From contig JAIXWW010000013.1 of the NCBI GenBank assembly GCA_027491085.1, forward strand, positions 186,001-250,000: 64,000 nucleotides of DNA. Reading direction: 5' to 3'. Both the position numbers and the translations under genes were made by a program. The notes under the pieces were generated by a model. It was not told the DNA's origin and did not search any database. It worked only from the letters and a program-made list of their open reading frames with translations. This document shows, piece after piece, positions 51,539-61,024 of the stretch (position 1 is the first letter of the stretch; every line of letters starts with the position of its first letter). The DNA is from Bacteroidota bacterium. Lineage in GTDB: Bacteria; Bacteroidota; Bacteroidia; UKL13-3.

Positions 51539-52441
51539 ATGTATTCGGAATTGCTGTCTGATTTGCAAAATGGAAATAAGCGTGCTTTAGCACGAGCCAT
51601 TTCATTGGTAGAAAATGATAGCCAAGGTTACGAATCGTTATTAGAAAATTTAGATTTTAATAAAAAAGTACCATTAATAGGTATAACAGGTCCTCCAGGT
51701 GCAGGTAAAAGTACTTTAATAAATGCTTTTGCCAAACACTTATTAGATCAAAACAAAAAGGTAGCCATCATTGCTATCGACCCAAGTTCTCCTTTTAATA
51801 AAGGTTCGTTAATGGGTGATAGACTTCGTATGAGCGAACATTTTTTAAATCCCAATATATTTATTAGAAGCATGGCCAGCCGAGGAAGTTTGGGTGGCCT
51901 TGCTCCTAAAATTTTTGAAGTAGCCGATTTAATTCGTGCTGCGCAATTTGATTATGTTATTATAGAAACTGTTGGTGTTGGGCAAAGTGAGGTAGAAATA
52001 GCAAGTTTAGCCGATACAACAGTACTTGTTTTAGTTCCAGAAGCAGGTGATGATATACAAACCATTAAAAGTGGTGTAATGGAAATTGCCGATGTTTACG
52101 TTTTGAACAAATCGGATAGGAGTGGAGCAGATACATTTTATAAAAATCTTTGTGCATTAACCCATAGCCATGCCTCGGAAAATTGGGAAAGTCCTGTAGT
52201 AAAAACAGTAGCGCATAAATACGAAGGCTTACAAAACTTACAAGATGCTATTGAAAAACATCAAGCTTCAAATAATTTATCAGATAAAAAGAATTTACTT
52301 TTAGCTGAAAAAGCCATTATGTTAATTAAAAATCAACGAGTTAAAGATATTTTTTTTGAAAATATTTTTAATGATTTGAAAGAAATCAGTCACCTGCAAA
52401 ACTTTAATATCTATCGCTATGTTAAAAAATATACAACATAG
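51539..52441 (+). CDS. meaB: MeaB/ArgK-type P-loop GTPase, methylmalonyl-CoA mutase chaperone
   Basis: A 300-residue GTPase that protects and reloads the B12-dependent methylmalonyl-CoA mutase. GITGPPGAGKSTLINAFAKH contains the P-loop GPPGAGKS at 51-58. IAIDPSSPFNKGSLMGDRLR is the family signature, DYVIIETVGVGQSEVEI the switch II (ETVGVGQSE), and VLNKSDRSGAD the NKxD guanine motif. The mutase genes are not in this window. Together with the adenosyltransferase at 47249 it indicates a propionate/methylmalonyl-CoA pathway. Confidence 0.95.
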   Translation: MYSELLSDLQNGNKRALARAISLVENDSQGYESLLENLDFNKKVPLIGITGPPGAGKSTLINAFAKHLLDQNKKVAIIAIDPSSPFNKGSLMGDRLRMSEHFLNPNIFIRSMASRGSLGGLAPKIFEVADLIRAAQFDYVIIETVGVGQSEVEIASLADTTVLVLVPEAGDDIQTIKSGVMEIADVYVLNKSDRSGADTFYKNLCALTHSHASENWESPVVKTVAHKYEGLQNLQDAIEKHQASNNLSDKKNLLLAEKAIMLIKNQRVKDIFFENIFNDLKEISHLQNFNIYRYVKKYTT

Positions 52442-52450
52442 TTTTATTAA

Positions 52451-53026
52451 ATGAATATAGCAATTATAAGTGGCTCTGCTAGGGCCAATAACAATACTTT
52501 AAGGGTTGCGAAAGCAATTAAGTTATACCTTGAAAGTAACCAACATCAAGCCAATATTATTGATTTTACCCACTATGATTTACCTTTAATAAATCAAGGA
52601 ACTATTAATAGCAGCGGTCTTTCATCTTTTCAAAACGACTTAATAACTAATTGGCGTAAAGCAGATTTAGTTATTACCATTTCGCCCGAATACAATTGGA
52701 GCTCTACACCTGAATTATTGAACATGTACAATGCATTAGGGGTTCGCGATTTTATGGATTTATTTAATGAGAAAACCTTTGCCTTTGTTGGCGTATCCAC
52801 CGGTAAAGGTGGTAAAATGCCTTGTTTACAATTAATACAAGTAGTTGGGAAATTAGTAAGTTTTAGCAATAGCCAGTCATTTATTTCTCCTAAAATTTTC
52901 GAATCGCATTTCACCAAAGAAGTATTAGATGAAAATGGAATATCCCAAGGTAACGCGCTTTTTGATAAAGGACTAGCAGATTTTATTGACTACAATTTAA
53001 AAGTAGCCGAAAGGTGGAAAAAATAG
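52451..53026 (+). CDS. NADPH-dependent FMN reductase
   Basis: A 191-residue flavodoxin-fold cytosolic flavoenzyme that reduces FMN, quinones, azo compounds or metals. IISGSARANNNTLRVAKAIK is the FMN-phosphate loop, ADLVITISPEYNWSSTPELL is the family motif SPEYN, and FAFVGVSTGKGGKMPCLQL holds the isoalloxazine-binding GxSTGxxG-like segment. It begins 9 bases after meaB and may be cotranscribed with it. The physiological acceptor cannot be told. Confidence 0.9.
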   Translation: MNIAIISGSARANNNTLRVAKAIKLYLESNQHQANIIDFTHYDLPLINQGTINSSGLSSFQNDLITNWRKADLVITISPEYNWSSTPELLNMYNALGVRDFMDLFNEKTFAFVGVSTGKGGKMPCLQLIQVVGKLVSFSNSQSFISPKIFESHFTKEVLDENGISQGNALFDKGLADFIDYNLKVAERWKK

Positions 53027-53086
53027 GTCTGATTTAATCAATTTTACTCTGATATATTTACCAAATAACCATTCACATTTGACCAA

Positions 53087-53124
53087 AAAAAATCCGAACC
53101 ATTTACATGATTCGGATTTTTTAT
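53087..53124. terminator. Bidirectional terminator
   Basis: AAAAAATCCGAA pairs with TTCGGATTTTTT around a 12-base loop, with A/T tracts on both sides, between the convergent genes ending at 53026 and 53138. Confidence 0.88.
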
Positions 53125-53137
53125 TTTTAAAGATATA

Positions 53138-54580
53138 TTATTTTCTGCCTTTTTTAGTTTGGCTACCTAATCTATCCATTACGCAACGGAAACCAATTGT
53201 AGCAGTAGCTTGTTCTTGATCTAGATATCTTCTGTTACCTGGACTTAACCAATAAGCTCTGTCATTCCAACTTCCACCTTTATAAACCCTTGCAGCATTG
53301 TCAATTAATGAAGTAACTCCGTACTCATATTTTTGGTCAATATCGCCATTATAGTTCAATTCATCCTTGAAACCAATATTATCAGCTTTTTTGTAGTTAC
53401 GTCTTTTGATATTCTCAGCTTCAGTAACATCTCTATATTTTATTCTACCTAAACTATCTTTTTCTGTAACATTTCCATCTGCATCTCTCTCTTGAGTTTG
53501 ATACACGTTACCTCTAAATGAGTTTAAATCACTGTTATCTTCTAATGATAAAGGACGGTAAACATCCATTACCCATTCGCTTACATTACCTGCCATATGG
53601 TACAAACCAAAGTCATTAGGTATGTAAAAATTGTCTTTAACAGCCGATGTATATGATGAGTTATCATTCAAATTTCCAGCAATACCTTTGTAATCACCTC
53701 TTCCTCTTACGTAATTGGCATACATTCTACCACGTGTTTTTTCAGTATCACTTCTACGAAGTGTTAAGCCTGACCAAGGGTAAACTTTTCTTGAATCAAC
53801 ATTTTCGTTATATGATGCTGTTTTGTATGCCACACTTGCATACTCCCATTCTGATTCAGTTGGTAAACGGTAATTTGGTAATAAAATACCATCTTCCATT
53901 TTTACATCACGTTTTTTTCCGCCCGGTGTATAATCTCTTAATTGTTTTTTGATATCAACAGGAGTTAAACCTAATAAGTATGCTTCAGTATTGAATGTTT
54001 CTTCATTTTGCTTGTTAAGATTGCTATTTTTCATCAATCCTTCACGAATCATAATCATCTCATTAACGCGGTCAGTTCTCCATTTGCAATACTCGGTTGC
54101 TTGTAACCAACTCACACCTACTACAGGATAATCACGATAAGCAGGATAACGCAAATAATAATTAACCATTGGTTCATTGTATGAAAGTTTACTTCTCCAT
54201 ACTAAGGTATCTGGTAAAGCCTTTTGGGCAATAATTGGATTTTCAGCACCGTAAGCTCTGTTCAACCAATATACATATTCTAAATATTGTAAGTTAGTTA
54301 CCTCAGTCTCATCCATGTAGAAACTATTTACAGTTTCACGTCTTTTTAAATTATTTCTATCATAAGTTACATCTTGTTCAGATGCACCCATAACAAAAGT
54401 TCCACCTTCAATAAACACTAAACCTGGTCCGGTTTCTTGTTCTTTGAATTTGTGTTTTTCAAATCCACCCCATTTGGAGTCGTTATATTTCCAGCCAGTA
54501 GTGCTTGATTTTTGTGTACATGCCGAGAACAGCAATGTAGCTGCAAATGATGTAAACAATAATTGTTTTACTAATTTCAT
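53138..54580 (-). CDS. gldJ: GldJ-like gliding-motility lipoprotein (SUMF1 domain)
   Basis: A 480-residue lipoprotein (LFTSFAATLLFSAC, Cys21) with a formylglycine-generating-enzyme-like (SUMF1) fold, as in GldJ and GldK. The start SSTTGWKYNDSKWGGFEKHK, with GPGLVFIEGGTFVMGASEQD and SFYMDETEVTNLQYLEYVYW, fits GldJ better than GldK. PNYRLPTESEWEYAS and RVYKGGSWNDRAYWLSPGNR are the SUMF1 core strands. In Flavobacterium, GldJ stabilises GldK and the gliding/T9SS machinery. It is beside the PorP/SprF genes and divergent porU, the expected neighbourhood. A SUMF1 catalytic cysteine pair is not evident, so a structural role is likely. Confidence 0.88.
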   Translation of the reverse strand: MKLVKQLLFTSFAATLLFSACTQKSSTTGWKYNDSKWGGFEKHKFKEQETGPGLVFIEGGTFVMGASEQDVTYDRNNLKRRETVNSFYMDETEVTNLQYLEYVYWLNRAYGAENPIIAQKALPDTLVWRSKLSYNEPMVNYYLRYPAYRDYPVVGVSWLQATEYCKWRTDRVNEMIMIREGLMKNSNLNKQNEETFNTEAYLLGLTPVDIKKQLRDYTPGGKKRDVKMEDGILLPNYRLPTESEWEYASVAYKTASYNENVDSRKVYPWSGLTLRRSDTEKTRGRMYANYVRGRGDYKGIAGNLNDNSSYTSAVKDNFYIPNDFGLYHMAGNVSEWVMDVYRPLSLEDNSDLNSFRGNVYQTQERDADGNVTEKDSLGRIKYRDVTEAENIKRRNYKKADNIGFKDELNYNGDIDQKYEYGVTSLIDNAARVYKGGSWNDRAYWLSPGNRRYLDQEQATATIGFRCVMDRLGSQTKKGRK

Positions 54581-54696
54581 GGTTTTAGTTAATTACTTTA
54601 AAGTTTCCAAATATAACGGAAATTGGGAATTATATGTATAAAAAAAATATTTTTTTTGATGAATTCAAATAATCAGGCTGATAATCTTTAAATCGA

Positions 54697-55701
54697 TTAA
54701 AGGTCAGGGCACTTTATAGGTTTTCCCATTCTGCTTCTAGAACTTGTTGGAGTTTTAATATCAAAACCTATAGATAATTCATGACTTCCAACTGTGGCTG
54801 TTCTTGCATTCGAAATGGTTAAATCATAGCTGTATCCAATTCTAAAATTTTTGAATCTTAACCCCGCTAGAAATATGATAGCATCTGCATTTCTACTCGT
54901 TTGTCTATACCACATTCCTACGGTTAATGTTTGTTTTTTTATATAAGTACCAATATTTACTTGGTAAAAATCTCTTTGTTTCATAAACAAAACATTGGGC
55001 GATAAATAAATTTTATTGGTTTCAAATCGAGCATTATTTAAAGGAATATTTGCTCCAGTATGAATGGTATATCTTCTAGGTAAAATATAGGCTTGGCCAG
55101 TATTATCGGTTAATATAAATGACTGATTGGGTTCTAAAAGGTTGTGAGATGCAAAGCCTGCATAAAAATATTCATTGTAAATAAGTGCACCTGCCGAAAA
55201 ATTGGGAAATGTTCTTATTTCGCTTGGACTTATTTCGGCTGATGGTTTTCCTGTATAACCAAGAACTGGATCTAATTGATCTCCAAAAATAAATTTATTG
55301 AAATCGTAGGAACGCTGTCTTATTTCAGCTAAAATACCAAAATTGGCATTCCAATTTCTATTTATTGACAAATTATATGCATAAACGCCTCCAATATTGA
55401 TTGCAGTTAAATAGCCATCACCTGCTTGGTCTGTTGAAGCTAAAAATCCTAAACCACTTTGCATACTTGGTATGTATGCATCAAGTGAAGCAACTGCAGT
55501 TCTATAAGTTTTATTTAATCCTGTATATTGATTTCGAGCATTAGCAGTAAATCTAATTTTTTTAGCAGCCCCTGCAAAGGCAGGATTAGTGTATATAGGT
55601 GATGCATAAAACTGGCTCAGTTGTGGGTCTTGAGCCATAACTTTGTTTGAAAATAATATTACCAAACAAAATACAATTGTTTTATCCATAAAGTATTTCA
55701 T
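54697..55701 (-). CDS. PorP/SprF-family outer-membrane protein (copy 1)
   Basis: A 334-residue outer-membrane beta-barrel protein with signal peptide ending VMAQ. DPQLSQFYASPIYTNPAFAG is the PorP/SprF signature, and the barrel strands run to a C-terminal region SHELSIGFDI. PorP/SprF proteins link T9SS to specific cargo or attach proteins with the type B C-terminal domain. The last residues are KPIKCPDL, with a lone terminal Cys-Pro. It follows a 337-residue paralogue by 12 bases in the same direction. Copy number in tandem suggests separate cargo or subunit roles, which is inferred. Confidence 0.9.
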   Translation of the reverse strand: MKYFMDKTIVFCLVILFSNKVMAQDPQLSQFYASPIYTNPAFAGAAKKIRFTANARNQYTGLNKTYRTAVASLDAYIPSMQSGLGFLASTDQAGDGYLTAINIGGVYAYNLSINRNWNANFGILAEIRQRSYDFNKFIFGDQLDPVLGYTGKPSAEISPSEIRTFPNFSAGALIYNEYFYAGFASHNLLEPNQSFILTDNTGQAYILPRRYTIHTGANIPLNNARFETNKIYLSPNVLFMKQRDFYQVNIGTYIKKQTLTVGMWYRQTSRNADAIIFLAGLRFKNFRIGYSYDLTISNARTATVGSHELSIGFDIKTPTSSRSRMGKPIKCPDL

Positions 55702-55713
55702 ACTTCGAATATA

Positions 55714-56727
55714 TTAAAATTCAGGACAAGTCATAGGTCTTGGATTTCTGCGTCTAACTTTTTTACGCAATTCAAACGCTAACGATACCTCATATGAATT
55801 TGCAGCACCTGCCCTTGCGGTTGAAACTGTTCCATCGTACGAAAAGCCGATTTTCACTTTTTCTGTTCTTAATCCTACAATTGCAATAATAGCATCAGTG
55901 TTTACATTAGTTTGGCGAACATATAAACCGCCAACAATAGTTCCTTTACTAATATACATTCCAACATTTAACTGGCTTACTGTGTTGCCATTAAAACCTT
56001 GTTGCATATAAATAACATTGGGGTATAAGTAAGAAGAACGACCTTTTACTCTGCTTTCAATAATTGGAACAACAAATCCAACATGACCAGTATATTTTCT
56101 ATATATTGGGGCCTCAACAACTTTGTTTATAAAGGCTTGATTAGGTTGGAAAATATTATGGGTTGCAATTCCAAAATAAAAATTCTTGGTATAACCCAAT
56201 AACCCAGCAGCAAAATTTGTAATATTAACTTGACCTTCTTTATCTATTAATGGTTCAGCATCTTCAGGTTTTGTGTAACCATTAATACCTAATTGCGAGC
56301 GCCATAATAATTTGGTGAAATCAACTGATTTTTGAAGAAAACCAGCTTGAAGTGCCAAGCGCATGGTGAATTTTCGGGAAACGGGAATTTGATAAGAATA
56401 AGCAATATTAGCACCTACAGTTCTTAATGTTCCAGTACCTTGTTCATCATAATGTGCTTGAATTCCAATACCTCCATTTATGGCCTCAAAATGCTCGTCA
56501 TAACTAGCATTCACTGTGGTAAATGATCCCGAAACAGACGGCCATTGGTTACGAGTATTTAATACTAAACGACCTACTTTACTGGAGCCTGCAAATGCAG
56601 GATTGATATAAACAGGACTTGCATAAAACTGCGAGAATTGTGGATCCTGAGCATATGCTCGCACACTTATTAACAGCGGTAATATGTATGTAAGTATTCT
56701 GCGCAGTGCAGCTTTTTTAAATGTCAT
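55714..56727 (-). CDS. PorP/SprF-family outer-membrane protein (copy 2)
   Basis: A 337-residue paralogue of the neighbouring protein, with signal peptide (ILTYILPLLISVRAYAQ). DPQFSQFYASPVYINPAFAG repeats the signature almost exactly, and NTRNQWPSVSGSFTTVNASY opens the barrel. It ends in RPMTCPEF, the same Cys-Pro-acidic-hydrophobic ending as copy 1. It should be an outer-membrane partner of T9SS. The start is about 135 bases from the divergent porU ATG, so the gap must hold two opposed promoters. Confidence 0.9.
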   Translation of the reverse strand: MTFKKAALRRILTYILPLLISVRAYAQDPQFSQFYASPVYINPAFAGSSKVGRLVLNTRNQWPSVSGSFTTVNASYDEHFEAINGGIGIQAHYDEQGTGTLRTVGANIAYSYQIPVSRKFTMRLALQAGFLQKSVDFTKLLWRSQLGINGYTKPEDAEPLIDKEGQVNITNFAAGLLGYTKNFYFGIATHNIFQPNQAFINKVVEAPIYRKYTGHVGFVVPIIESRVKGRSSYLYPNVIYMQQGFNGNTVSQLNVGMYISKGTIVGGLYVRQTNVNTDAIIAIVGLRTEKVKIGFSYDGTVSTARAGAANSYEVSLAFELRKKVRRRNPRPMTCPEF

Positions 56728-56862
56728 TGTTTTTTAGGTTGTCGTTTGTAAAATATATGTTATTTAATAAAATATATAAGTGTTAAAATACTTTTTTAGT
56801 ATGTTTGTTCGTTGTTTTTTTAGTCCAACAATTTTTCAATTATAATTAATTTCACATTTTAT

Positions 56863-59800
56863 ATGCAATTTTTATTCATCCAAATCAAAAAAAACATTAA
56901 AATCATATCTTTATTTTTATCCTTATTGTTTGTTAATCAGTCTTTTGGGTTGGTTATAAAAAAAAATGTAAAAATTGATTGGGGAACACCAAAAACTGCT
57001 AAAACAGGTGAAATTCGTACTTTTTTCAACAATGCTATTTACCAAAATCAATTTGGGCTATTACCAATTTATGAAAATAAGCTAGGCAAAAGTGGAACAA
57101 AAGTTTTAAAGGTTAATATTTCTGATTTAATTTTTGAAGAAGAAAAAAACGTAAATAATGATATTTTAAAAATAACAAACTCGGAAATTGAACTAAAGAC
57201 TAATATTGTTTATGAACAACGACAATCATACATATTTGTAAATTTTATTCCTTACATCAAAGAAAATGGTGTTGTAAAGCGACTTGTTTCTTGCAATTTA
57301 ACCATTGAAACTAATGATATTTTTCAATTGCCTAAATATCTTGGTAAAACTAGCTATGCTTCTAATTCTGTTCTTTCACAAGGGGATTGGTATAAAATTG
57401 CAACTATTAACAACGCGGTTCATAGAATTGATTACACTTTTCTGAAAAATTTAGGAATAAATATAGATGCCATTGACCCTAGAAATATAAAACTATTTGG
57501 GAATGGTGCAGGAATGTTACCTGAGTTGAATGCTGCATTTAGGTATGACGATTTACAAGAAAATGCCATATGGATTCAAGGCGAAGCTGACGGTAAATTT
57601 AATGTGAATGATTATTTGTTATTTTATGGACAAAGCCAGCGAGAAGCATGGGTTTTTGATAAAGCAAATAAATTATATAACAATAAAATAAATCTTTATT
57701 CAGATACCACTTATTACTACCTAAATATTGGTAATTCAGCGGGTAAAAGGGTTCAAACTATTGCTTCTAATACTGGCGAAACTTATACATCAAACACCTA
57801 TGATGCTTTGGCTCATCATGAAGAAGAATTAGTGAATTTTGTAAAAACAGGGAAAAATTGGTTTGGTGAAGATTTTAATCGTGAACCTCAGAGAACATTC
57901 ACCAATATTTTAAATGATATTGACACGAGTGTTGCTGTTATTTTTCAGTCGGCCACAGCCGGTAGGTCATCCCAGTCAAACCGTTTTGATATTTCCATTA
58001 ATGGAACATCAATTCTAAATCATATATTCAGTCCATTAAGTTTATCCTATGATCAAATTTATGCAGCTACAGACTATAAAACTGCTTCATTTAAAACAAA
58101 TAGTAATAGATTTGATGTTACTTATAGTTACAATGGACCAATTGCTCAAGGGGCGAATGGTTGGTTAGATTTTTATACTTTAAATGCCAGAGCTTTTTTA
58201 CGAAATAATGGTAAGCAGATTTTATTCAGTGATAAAACAAGTATAAATGCAGGACAGATAACTCAATTTAATTTAGCAACGACCAGAAGTTTAACTATTT
58301 GGGATGTTTCAAATCCTACACAAGTTTTTTCAGTTCAAGGTGATTACATTGCATCGAATCTACAGTATAAATTCACTGTAAATACGGATAGTTTACGTTG
58401 GTTTATGGCATTTGATGGAACTAGTTTTATCAAACCAATTACAATTGGAAAAATTGCTAATCAAAATATTCATGGTTTAACAGCAGCTCAAGGCATCATC
58501 ATTACACACTCTAATTTTCTGACCGAAGCAAATCGTTTGGCTGAATACCATAGTAAAAAACGCGGAATGAAAATTCATGTAATAAATGTAACCGATATAT
58601 ACAATGAATTTAGCAGCGGAAGTCAAGATGTGAGTGCAATTAGAGATATGTTGCGTATGTTTTACAATAAATATACTTCACCTACCGAAAAACTGAAGTA
58701 TGTAACCTTAATTGGCCGTGCTAGCTACGATTACAAAGGTAATTGGTCAAAAACCAAAACGGGTTTTATCAATAGTAATTACATTCCCACATTTGAAAAT
58801 AATGACGGTACTGATCCTGGTTCATTTTGTACAGACGATTTTTTTGCATGTTTGGATGATAATGAAGGTAATCCCAATAATGGCGATTTGATGGATTTAG
58901 GAATAGGTAGATTTCCAATAAACAGCATAGAGCAGGCAAAAGCTATAGTGGATAAAGTAATTTATTACGAAACCAAAAGCAGTTATGGCGATTGGCGCAA
59001 TAAATTAACTTTTATAGCTGATGACGAATGGACTGACATCAGAATTGAATTTAATCAAACTGCTGAAGGTTTTGCAAATAATTATATTAAACCCTTTAAA
59101 AAATTTAATATCAATAAAATTTATTCCAACTCTTATGAACCATTAGCTACTGCTGGAGGAAAAAGATTTCCGCAAGTGAATACTGCAATTAGCAATGCGG
59201 TAAATAAAGGCAGTTTAATCATTAATTATATAGGCCATGGAGGTGAGGTAGGTTGGAGCGCCCGTAGAATTTTAAATGTAGATGAAATTAATTCGTGGAA
59301 TGTAAAAGACAATATGCCTTTATTAATGACCGCTACTTGCGAGTTCAGTAGATTTGATGACCCTGATAGATTAGCTGCTGGCGAACTTGCATTAATCAAT
59401 CCCAATGGTGGGCCAATAGCCTTGTTCACAACTGTTAGGCTAGTTTATAGTAGTGCTAACGATGAATTAAATAGAATTTTTAATAGTCAAATAGGATTGG
59501 ATTCAAATGCCATTATGAAGCCTAAAACTTTTGGTGAATTAATGATGCAAACTAAAAATTTATTTGCCAATACAAATACCCGCAATTTTACCTTATTGGG
59601 CGACCCAATGCTTCCTTTGGCATTGCCAAAATACAATGTAAAAACTATTTCTATTAATAATAAACCTATCAATAATTTTGCAGATACCATCAAAGCATTA
59701 AGTAAAGTTACTTTTATAGGTCATGTGTTGGATGAGAATAATAATTTGATGTCTGGTTTCAATGGAATTGTTTATCCTACAGTATTTGACAAAGAGTCGG

Positions 59801-60708
59801 AATATCCAATTGTAGATAATGAAAAACCAATAAGTATAAATAGTTTTAAACTTCAAAATAATATCATTTATAAAGGTTCGGCTACTGTAACCAATGGCGT
59901 TTTTACATTTAGTTTTATTGTTCCTAAAGATATTGATTATAAATATGGTTTTGGTAAAGTTAGTTATTATGCCAATTGTGACACTGTGGATGCAAGCGGT
60001 TATGAAGGGAAAGCACTAATAGGAGGAACTTCTGATTCCGTTTGGGCCGATAATAAAGGACCTGAAATTAAATTGTACATGAACGATGAGAAGTTTGTGA
60101 ATGGAGGTTTGGTTCCTGAAAACTCCCTTTTTATTGCTAAAATATTTGACGAAAATGGAATCAATACCACTAGCCGAGGAGTAGGTAGAGATTTAAATGC
60201 AGTTCTTAATAAAGAAAATACAAATACCATCATCATGAATGATTATTACCGCTCAGCATTAAATACTTATCAGTATGGAACGGTTAATTATAACTATAAA
60301 AAATTGCCACTTGGCGTTAATAAAATTAAGTTTCAAGCCTACGATATTTTTAATAATATTGGAGAAGCCGAAGTGGAGTTTTTGGTAGCCAATGATAGTA
60401 AAGTTGCTTTGCAAAATGTGTTGAATTACCCCAATCCTTTTACTACCAAAACTTCCTTTCATTTTGACCACAACAAAGCAGGTCAGGATATGCAAGTATT
60501 AGTTCAAATATTTACCGTAAGCGGTAAAATTGTTAAGTCAATTCAGCGCGATGTTACTGCTGCTAGCAGCCATTTTAGTGATATAGAATGGGATGGAAAA
60601 GACGATTATGGCGATGCAATTGCAAAAGGAGTTTATATTTACAAGGTAAAAGTTAAAGCATCAGGAAAAACTGATGAAGTGTTTCAAAAATTAGTTATTT
60701 TAAATTAA
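56863..60708 (+). CDS. porU: T9SS C-terminal signal peptidase PorU
   Basis: PorU (1281 residues) is the gingipain-type (C25) cysteine peptidase on the cell surface that removes the C-terminal sorting signal from T9SS cargo. A signal segment lies in residues 12-30 (IISLFLSLLFVNQSF). The peptidase block begins near 540; His792 in NYIGHGGEVGWSARR and Cys826 in LLMTATCEFSRFDDP are the catalytic pair, and TDDFFACLDDNEGNPNNGDL lies between. The last 80 residues (LNYPNPFTTKTSFHF to KLVILN) are a sorting domain of its own. Length is typical. It is divergent from the PorP/SprF genes. Confidence 0.93.
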   Translation: MQFLFIQIKKNIKIISLFLSLLFVNQSFGLVIKKNVKIDWGTPKTAKTGEIRTFFNNAIYQNQFGLLPIYENKLGKSGTKVLKVNISDLIFEEEKNVNNDILKITNSEIELKTNIVYEQRQSYIFVNFIPYIKENGVVKRLVSCNLTIETNDIFQLPKYLGKTSYASNSVLSQGDWYKIATINNAVHRIDYTFLKNLGINIDAIDPRNIKLFGNGAGMLPELNAAFRYDDLQENAIWIQGEADGKFNVNDYLLFYGQSQREAWVFDKANKLYNNKINLYSDTTYYYLNIGNSAGKRVQTIASNTGETYTSNTYDALAHHEEELVNFVKTGKNWFGEDFNREPQRTFTNILNDIDTSVAVIFQSATAGRSSQSNRFDISINGTSILNHIFSPLSLSYDQIYAATDYKTASFKTNSNRFDVTYSYNGPIAQGANGWLDFYTLNARAFLRNNGKQILFSDKTSINAGQITQFNLATTRSLTIWDVSNPTQVFSVQGDYIASNLQYKFTVNTDSLRWFMAFDGTSFIKPITIGKIANQNIHGLTAAQGIIITHSNFLTEANRLAEYHSKKRGMKIHVINVTDIYNEFSSGSQDVSAIRDMLRMFYNKYTSPTEKLKYVTLIGRASYDYKGNWSKTKTGFINSNYIPTFENNDGTDPGSFCTDDFFACLDDNEGNPNNGDLMDLGIGRFPINSIEQAKAIVDKVIYYETKSSYGDWRNKLTFIADDEWTDIRIEFNQTAEGFANNYIKPFKKFNINKIYSNSYEPLATAGGKRFPQVNTAISNAVNKGSLIINYIGHGGEVGWSARRILNVDEINSWNVKDNMPLLMTATCEFSRFDDPDRLAAGELALINPNGGPIALFTTVRLVYSSANDELNRIFNSQIGLDSNAIMKPKTFGELMMQTKNLFANTNTRNFTLLGDPMLPLALPKYNVKTISINNKPINNFADTIKALSKVTFIGHVLDENNNLMSGFNGIVYPTVFDKESEYPIVDNEKPISINSFKLQNNIIYKGSATVTNGVFTFSFIVPKDIDYKYGFGKVSYYANCDTVDASGYEGKALIGGTSDSVWADNKGPEIKLYMNDEKFVNGGLVPENSLFIAKIFDENGINTTSRGVGRDLNAVLNKENTNTIIMNDYYRSALNTYQYGTVNYNYKKLPLGVNKIKFQAYDIFNNIGEAEVEFLVANDSKVALQNVLNYPNPFTTKTSFHFDHNKAGQDMQVLVQIFTVSGKIVKSIQRDVTAASSHFSDIEWDGKDDYGDAIAKGVYIYKVKVKASGKTDEVFQKLVILN

Positions 60709-60744
60709 ATTTTGTAAAAAACTGTTTTGATTGAACATTATTTT

Positions 60745-60752
60745 TATATTTG
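60745..60752 (+). promoter_or_regulatory. -7 box of the PspC-domain gene
   Basis: TATATTTG matches TAnnTTTG and ends 12 bases before the ATG at 60765. The nearest TTTG is 15 bases upstream of it (60726-60729), a shorter spacer than usual. Confidence 0.5.
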
Positions 60753-60764
60753 AAAATACTAACA

Positions 60765-60983
60765 ATGGAAAAAATTAAATATTACGTTGAAAAAAATGTG
60801 TTTGGGGTTTGTTCATATCTTGGCGAGCGCCTTGGTATTAGCTCAAACGTAATACGTATGTATTTTATTTACACTTCTTTTATTACAGCAGCTTCGCCTG
60901 TTTTGTTGTATTTAATTTTAGCATTTTGGCTAAATATAAAAAAATACATAAATCCCAAACGTAAAAGTATTTGGGAACTTTAG
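60765..60983 (+). CDS. PspC-domain small membrane protein
   Basis: A 72-residue inner-membrane protein starting at MEKIKYYVEKNVFGVCSYLG. An upstream in-frame start at 60750 adds five residues and overlaps the -7 box, so it was rejected. GVCSYLGERLGISSNVIRMY is the PspC signature, and LLYLILAFWLNIKKYI is the membrane helix. PspC proteins take part in membrane-stress responses in other bacteria. It is followed by the histidine kinase gene after 41 bases in the same direction, which could indicate a joint envelope-stress circuit; that is inference. Confidence 0.85.
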   Translation: MEKIKYYVEKNVFGVCSYLGERLGISSNVIRMYFIYTSFITAASPVLLYLILAFWLNIKKYINPKRKSIWEL

Positions 60984-61024
60984 TTTACAACTTATTTTCT
61001 TTTTAATAAATCAATTTAATTTGA

